Source of the DNA: Streptomyces sp. NRRL F-5126
Lineage (GTDB): Bacteria; Actinomycetota; Actinomycetes; Streptomycetales; Streptomycetaceae
Length of the DNA stretch: 64,000 bases
Direction: 5' to 3'
NCBI RefSeq assembly: GCF_000721265.1
Contig: NZ_JOFZ01000015.1
Coordinates: forward strand, 186,001 to 250,000
A model generated the notes under the pieces. It was not told where the DNA came from, ran no database searches, and saw nothing but the letters and a program-made list of their open reading frames with translations. The position numbers and the translations under genes are program-made. Positions 60,084-64,000 of the stretch are shown here, one piece after another (the first letter of the stretch is position 1; each line of letters starts with the position of its first letter).

Positions 60084-63062
60084 ATGGCCGACCAGCATCG
60101 TCTCCACACCGGGGCGGGGAAAACCGGGGCGCACGCCCCGCAGGCGCTCCAGGCGGCGCTGCGCGCCGCCGTCACGCGCGGGAGCGTGGACTTCGGGCCG
60201 AGGCGCCGCGCGGAGTACGCGCAGGACGCGTCCAACTACCGGCAGGTGCCCGTGGCGGTGGTCATGCCGGCGGACGCGGACGAGGTCATCGCGGCCGTGG
60301 CGGCGTGCCGCGCGCACGGGACGGCCGTCACGCTGCGCGGCGGCGGCACCAGCATCGCGGGCCAGGCCGTGGGCGACGGCGTCGTCATCGACACCTCGCG
60401 CCACCTGAACCGGATCCTGTCGGTCGATCCCGAGGCACGTACCGCGACCGTCGAGCCCGGTGTCGTGCTCGACCGGCTGCAGGACGCCTGCCGCCCGCAC
60501 GGCCTGCGGTTCGGCCCCGACCCCTCGACGCACTCGCGGTGCACCGTCGGCGGGATGATCGGCAACAACGCGTGCGGCACGCACTCGGTGGCCTGGGGCC
60601 GCACGGCGGACAACATCGTCGCGCTCGACGTGCTCACGTACGACGGCACGCGCATGCGCGTCGGCAGGCTCGGCGCCCGCGAGCTGGACGAGGCCGTCGC
60701 CGCGGGCGGCCGAAGCGGGGAGATCCACGCCGCCCTGCGCGACCTGCGCGACGGCAACCTCGCCCTGCTGCGCACCGAGTTCGGCCGGTTCAGGCGCCAG
60801 GTGTCCGGGTACGGGCTCGAGCACCTGCTGCCCGAGCGCGGTTTCGACGTGGCGGCGGCCCTGGTCGGCACGGAGGGCACCTGCGTGGTGGTGCTGTCCG
60901 CGACGGTACGGCTCGTGCCGCTCCCCCGGCGCCGCACCCTGGTGGCGCTCGGCTTCCCCGACCTGCCCGCAGCGGGCGACGCGGCGCGCGCCGTGCTGCG
61001 CCACGATCCCATCGCGTGCGAGGGCCTCGGCGCCGAGCAGGTCGCCGCGCTGCGCAGGAACGTGCCCGACGCGGAGCCCGAGCGGCTGCTGCCCGAGGGG
61101 CGCGGCTGGCTGCTGTGCGAGTTCGGTGACGCGGGCCCGGCGGCCGGCGACGAGGAGCAGGCGGCGGCGCTCGCGCGCGACACCGGCGCCGTCGGCGTCA
61201 GGCTGGTGACCGACCCCGGCGAGCAGGCGGCCCTGTGGCGCGTCAGGGAGGAGAGCTCGGGCCTCGCCACCCGCGCGCCCGACGGCACGGAGGCGTGGCC
61301 CGGCTGGGAGGACTCCGCCGTGCCCGTGGAGCACCTCGGCGACTACCTGCGCGACTTCGAGCAGCTCATGGCCCGCCACGGCCTGCACGGCACGCCGTAC
61401 GGCCACTTCGGCGAGGGTTGCGTGCACATCAGGATCGACTTCGACCACACCACGCGCGAAGGCGTCCGCGTCTTCATGGCGTTCATGGCGGACGCCGCCC
61501 GGCTGGTCGCGCGCCACGGCGGGACCCTGTCGGGCGAGCACGGCGACGGCCAGGCGCGCGCCCAGTTCCTGCCCCTCGTCCACAGCCCGGCCGCCATCGA
61601 CGCGTTCAACGCCTTCAAGGCGGTCTGGGACCCGGACGGCGGCCTCAACCCGGGCATCCTCGTCCACCCGCGCCCGGCCGACGAGCGCCTGCGAGTGCGG
61701 GCGGGCCACCGCCCCGCGCTGCCGCTCGCCACGACGCTGGCCCTGTCCGAGGACGGCGGTGACCTGAGCCGGGCGCTGCGCCGCTGCGTGGGAGTGGCGA
61801 AGTGCCGCACGTCGTCGGGCGGCGTGATGTGCCCGAGCTACCGCGTCACCGGCGACGAGAAGGACTCCACCAGGGGCCGGGCGCGCGTGCTGTACGAGAT
61901 GGTGCAGGGCGACGTCGTCACGGACGGCTGGCGCGCGGAGGAGGTGCGGGACGCGCTCGACCTGTGCCTGTCCTGCAAGGGGTGCAAGAGCGACTGCCCG
62001 GTCGGCGTCGACATGGCCACGTACAAGGCGGAGTTCCTGCACCGGCACTACCGGCGCAGGGTGCGGCCGCGCGCCCACTACTCGCTCGGCTGGCTGCCGC
62101 TGTGGGCGAGGCTCGCGGCCACGGCACCGCGCCTGGCCAACCGGGTGACGGGCAGCAGGCTGCCCGCGGCCGCGCTGAAGGCCGCCGGCGGCATCGCCGC
62201 GCAGCGGCCCGTGCCGCGCTTCGCGCCGACGCGCTTTCGCCGGTGGTTCGAGTCCAGGCCCGCGGCCGGGCGCGCGCCCGCGCCGGGCGGGGACCCGGGC
62301 CGGCAGGTGCTGCTGTGGCCCGACACGTTCACGGAGTTCTTCACGCCCGAGGTGGGCCGGGCAGCCGTCGAGGTGCTCGAACACGCCGGTTTCGAGGTGC
62401 TGCTGCCGTCCGACCGGCTGTGCTGCGGCCTCACCTGGCTGACGACGGGACAGCTCGGCGTGGCCAAGAGGGTGCTCGGACGGACGCTGGACGCCGTCGA
62501 CCCGTACCTCGCGCGCGGCATCCCCCTGGTGGGCCTCGAACCGAGCTGCACCTCCCTCTTCCGCTCGGACGCCGTGGAGCTCCTCGCGGACGACCCGCGC
62601 GCACGGCGGGCGGCGGAGTCGACGGTGACGCTCGCGGAGCTCCTCGACAGGAGGGCGCCCGGCACGGACTTCGGGCACCTGGGGCGCGCCGCCGTCACCC
62701 AGACCCACTGCCACCAGCACGCGACGCTGGGCAGCGCGGCCGACGACCGGCTGCTGGCCAGGATCGGCGTCGGAAACGAGCGCCTGGACTCCGGGTGCTG
62801 CGGCCTCGCGGGGAACTTCGGCTTCGAGAAGGAGCACTACGGGGTGTCCGTGGCCGTCGCCGAGAACGCCCTGCTGCCCGCCTTGCGGGAGACGCCCGAT
62901 GACCATGTGGTCCTCGCGGACGGCTTCAGCTGCCGCACCCAGATCTCCCAGCTGTCGGGGCGGCGCCCCGTGCACCTGGCCGAGCTGCTGCGGGACGGCG
63001 TACGCGCGGCGGCCCTCAGTCCTGGCGTGCCGCCCGGCGAAGGGCGAGGACCAGCGCGTTGA
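60084..63062 (+). CDS. FAD/Fe-S D-2-hydroxyglutarate (D-lactate-type) dehydrogenase, YdiJ-like
   Basis: This 992-residue enzyme has an FAD-binding PCMH-type domain (about 35-300: VTLRGGGTSIAGQAVGDG, SRCTVGGMIGNNACG), a FAD-oxidase C-terminal domain (about 300-560, with TLSGEHGDGQARAQFL), and two Fe-S motifs. The first is near residue 570 (CVGVAKCRTSSGGVMCP) and the second near 630 (CLSCKGCKSDCPVGVD). Two CCG-type domains follow (LCCGLTWLTTGQL and SGCCGLAGNFGFE). This order and length match E. coli YdiJ, a D-2-hydroxyglutarate dehydrogenase. Upstream ATG 60084 has GAGGGAG, though 12 nt away. Its 3' end overlaps the LysR gene on the other strand by 47 bp. Confidence 0.9.
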   Translation: MADQHRLHTGAGKTGAHAPQALQAALRAAVTRGSVDFGPRRRAEYAQDASNYRQVPVAVVMPADADEVIAAVAACRAHGTAVTLRGGGTSIAGQAVGDGVVIDTSRHLNRILSVDPEARTATVEPGVVLDRLQDACRPHGLRFGPDPSTHSRCTVGGMIGNNACGTHSVAWGRTADNIVALDVLTYDGTRMRVGRLGARELDEAVAAGGRSGEIHAALRDLRDGNLALLRTEFGRFRRQVSGYGLEHLLPERGFDVAAALVGTEGTCVVVLSATVRLVPLPRRRTLVALGFPDLPAAGDAARAVLRHDPIACEGLGAEQVAALRRNVPDAEPERLLPEGRGWLLCEFGDAGPAAGDEEQAAALARDTGAVGVRLVTDPGEQAALWRVREESSGLATRAPDGTEAWPGWEDSAVPVEHLGDYLRDFEQLMARHGLHGTPYGHFGEGCVHIRIDFDHTTREGVRVFMAFMADAARLVARHGGTLSGEHGDGQARAQFLPLVHSPAAIDAFNAFKAVWDPDGGLNPGILVHPRPADERLRVRAGHRPALPLATTLALSEDGGDLSRALRRCVGVAKCRTSSGGVMCPSYRVTGDEKDSTRGRARVLYEMVQGDVVTDGWRAEEVRDALDLCLSCKGCKSDCPVGVDMATYKAEFLHRHYRRRVRPRAHYSLGWLPLWARLAATAPRLANRVTGSRLPAAALKAAGGIAAQRPVPRFAPTRFRRWFESRPAAGRAPAPGGDPGRQVLLWPDTFTEFFTPEVGRAAVEVLEHAGFEVLLPSDRLCCGLTWLTTGQLGVAKRVLGRTLDAVDPYLARGIPLVGLEPSCTSLFRSDAVELLADDPRARRAAESTVTLAELLDRRAPGTDFGHLGRAAVTQTHCHQHATLGSAADDRLLARIGVGNERLDSGCCGLAGNFGFEKEHYGVSVAVAENALLPALRETPDDHVVLADGFSCRTQISQLSGRRPVHLAELLRDGVRAAALSPGVPPGEGRGPAR

Positions 63063-63921
63063 TCGCCGGGTCGCCTCCGCTGCCGGCCCGCACCGCGATC
63101 GAGACCGTACGGGTGAGCTGCAGGTCCTCCACGGGCCGCAGCGTCACGTCGGCCGCGAGCTGCTCCACGACGAGCCGCGGCACGAGCGAGACCCCGAGCC
63201 CCGCCTGGACGAGCGCGAGCACCACCGAGTAGTCGTCGCTGGTGAAGTCGAAGCGCGGGTTGAACCCGGCGGCCTCGCACGCGCGCTCCAGCACCGTGCG
63301 CAGTGAGTCGTCCCTGCGCGGCGCGACCCAGTGCTCGTCCCGCAGCGCCGCGAGGGGACGCGCGCCCTCGTCGGCCGCGTGCGGGTGGCGCGGCGGCAGC
63401 GCGAGCAGCACGGGCTCGCGGATCACGGGCCGCAGCTCGATCCCCGCGTGCGGCAGCCGCGGCAGCAGGTTGTACTCGTACACCAGCGCGACGTCGATGC
63501 GGCGGGCCCGGAGCTCGACCAGGCTCTGCTCCGGCTCCTGCTCGCCGAGCTCCACATTGAGGTCCGGGTGGTACGCCTGGCACGCGGCGATCGCCGGCGC
63601 CGCGATCGCGCCCGCCGCGCTCGGGAAGGCGCCGAGCCGCACCGTGCCGCGCACCCCCTGCTCAAGCGCGGACACCTCGGCGCGCGCCCGCTCCATCTGG
63701 GCCAGGATGATCTCGGTGTGCGCCACCAGGACGTGCGCGGCCTCCGTCAGCAGCAGGCGCCTGCCGTCCCGGATGAACAGCGTGGTGTGCGCCTCCCGTT
63801 CGAGCAGCGCGAGCTGCTGGGACACCGCAGACGGGGTCAGCGCGCACGCCTCGGCCGCGGCGGCGATCGTGCCGTGCGCGGCGAGCTCTCGAAGCAGCCT
63901 CAGCCGCCGTACCTCGAACAT
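63016..63921 (-). CDS. LysR-family transcriptional regulator
   Basis: This 301-residue protein has an N-terminal winged helix (LRELAAHGTIAAAAEACALT then PSAVSQQLALLEREAHTTLF) and the usual two-lobe effector domain (RLGAFPSAAGAIAAPAIAAC, IDVALVYEYNLL, VQAGLGVSLVPRLV). The gene is convergent with the flavo-Fe-S gene and overlaps its end by 47 bp. It may control the cluster's last operon or a gene beyond the right edge. The ATG at 63921 has no strong ribosome site, which is common among LysR genes in actinomycetes. Confidence 0.92.
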   Translation of the reverse strand: MFEVRRLRLLRELAAHGTIAAAAEACALTPSAVSQQLALLEREAHTTLFIRDGRRLLLTEAAHVLVAHTEIILAQMERARAEVSALEQGVRGTVRLGAFPSAAGAIAAPAIAACQAYHPDLNVELGEQEPEQSLVELRARRIDVALVYEYNLLPRLPHAGIELRPVIREPVLLALPPRHPHAADEGARPLAALRDEHWVAPRRDDSLRTVLERACEAAGFNPRFDFTSDDYSVVLALVQAGLGVSLVPRLVVEQLAADVTLRPVEDLQLTRTVSIAVRAGSGGDPAINALVLALRRAARQD

Positions 63922-64000
63922 GTAGGAACACTAACGGCATGTCCGAAAAAATCTTGCTGGTCCTGCGGCCCGGCACGGTTCCACACTGGCGCTAGGCAGC
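63922..64000. other. Right-edge intergenic sequence
   Basis: These 79 bases are A/T-richer than average near 63925-63957 and may hold the LysR promoter or a divergent promoter. An 18-codon frame from 63939 is too short and has no ribosome site. Confidence 0.5.

Noticed and set aside
58908..62975. 1355-codon open frame on the minus strand
   Set aside because: It lies opposite the aminotransferase and flavo-Fe-S genes, has Arg/Gly/His-rich composition and no domain. It is an antisense shadow of high-GC codons.
63939..63995. 18-codon frame near the right edge
   Set aside because: No ribosome site, and too short to support; probably leader sequence.
1..64000. Developmental control by rare TTA codons
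   Set aside because: Reading by eye I saw no clear in-frame TTA codon in the called genes, but this was not a full count.

Overview
The window is chromosomal DNA of a high-GC actinomycete, most likely a Streptomyces. The evidence is codon use rich in third-position G/C, many GTG starts, long GC-perfect hairpin terminators, Tat-exported proteins, a two-domain small laccase and several families typical of that genus. No phage, transposon, CRISPR array or plasmid origin is visible.

Layout. (1) 1-3164: the end of a dynamin-like GTPase gene, a tRNA-Arg(TCT), and a small unknown protein followed by an M48 metallopeptidase. (2) 3221-8871: a DesK/NarL-type two-component system followed by a MacB/FtsX-type ABC exporter. 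The same inverted-repeat operator lies before the kinase gene and before the exporter operon. (3) 8963-20870: a secreted oxidative sugar module. It holds two sugar-dehydrogenase (GSDH) propeller proteins (one a 1349-residue multidomain protein), a Tat-exported TIM-barrel epimerase, a small LuxR-type regulator, a small laccase and a divergent cupredoxin protein with four Ig-like repeats. (4) 21095-36919: a long, mostly co-directional locus of ROK regulator, Gfo/Idh/MocA oxidoreductase, RbsA/RbsC/RbsB-type sugar importer and secreted ThuA protein. It continues into a tightly overlapping operon with an inositol-phosphate-synthase homologue and the ebo genes (UbiA/EboC, EboA, EboB, EboE, EboF) plus two more epimerases. 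(5) 36943-42956: lipoprotein, pirin-acetyltransferase fusion, a TetR/MDR-dehydrogenase divergon, and an ECF sigma factor with a probable membrane anti-sigma partner. (6) 43157-51828: a DUF1906 protein with peptidoglycan-binding-like repeats, a Tat-exported companion, and an ABC exporter with a secreted YncE/phosphoesterase. (7) 51889-63921: a catabolic cluster of GntR, Asp/Glu-racemase-superfamily isomerase, D-2-hydroxyacid dehydrogenase, amidase, DUF3830, semialdehyde dehydrogenase, omega-aminotransferase, D-2-hydroxyglutarate-dehydrogenase-like flavo-Fe-S protein and LysR. A nearly identical 22-bp operator sits in its two divergent promoters.

How the parts may work together. Regions 3 and 4 share families linked to 3-keto-sugar chemistry (DUF1080, ThuA, Gfo/Idh, TIM-barrel epimerases). 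They look like an outside oxidative front end and an inside importer and redox back end. The downstream ebo operon carries a MIPS-type cyclase where cyanobacterial ebo clusters carry a dehydroquinate-synthase-like cyclase. I infer that it makes, prenylates or exports a cyclitol-like compound. This is the most interesting system in the window. Region 7 probably breaks down an amide to GABA or another omega-amino acid, then to succinate, with hydroxyacid side steps under GntR control.
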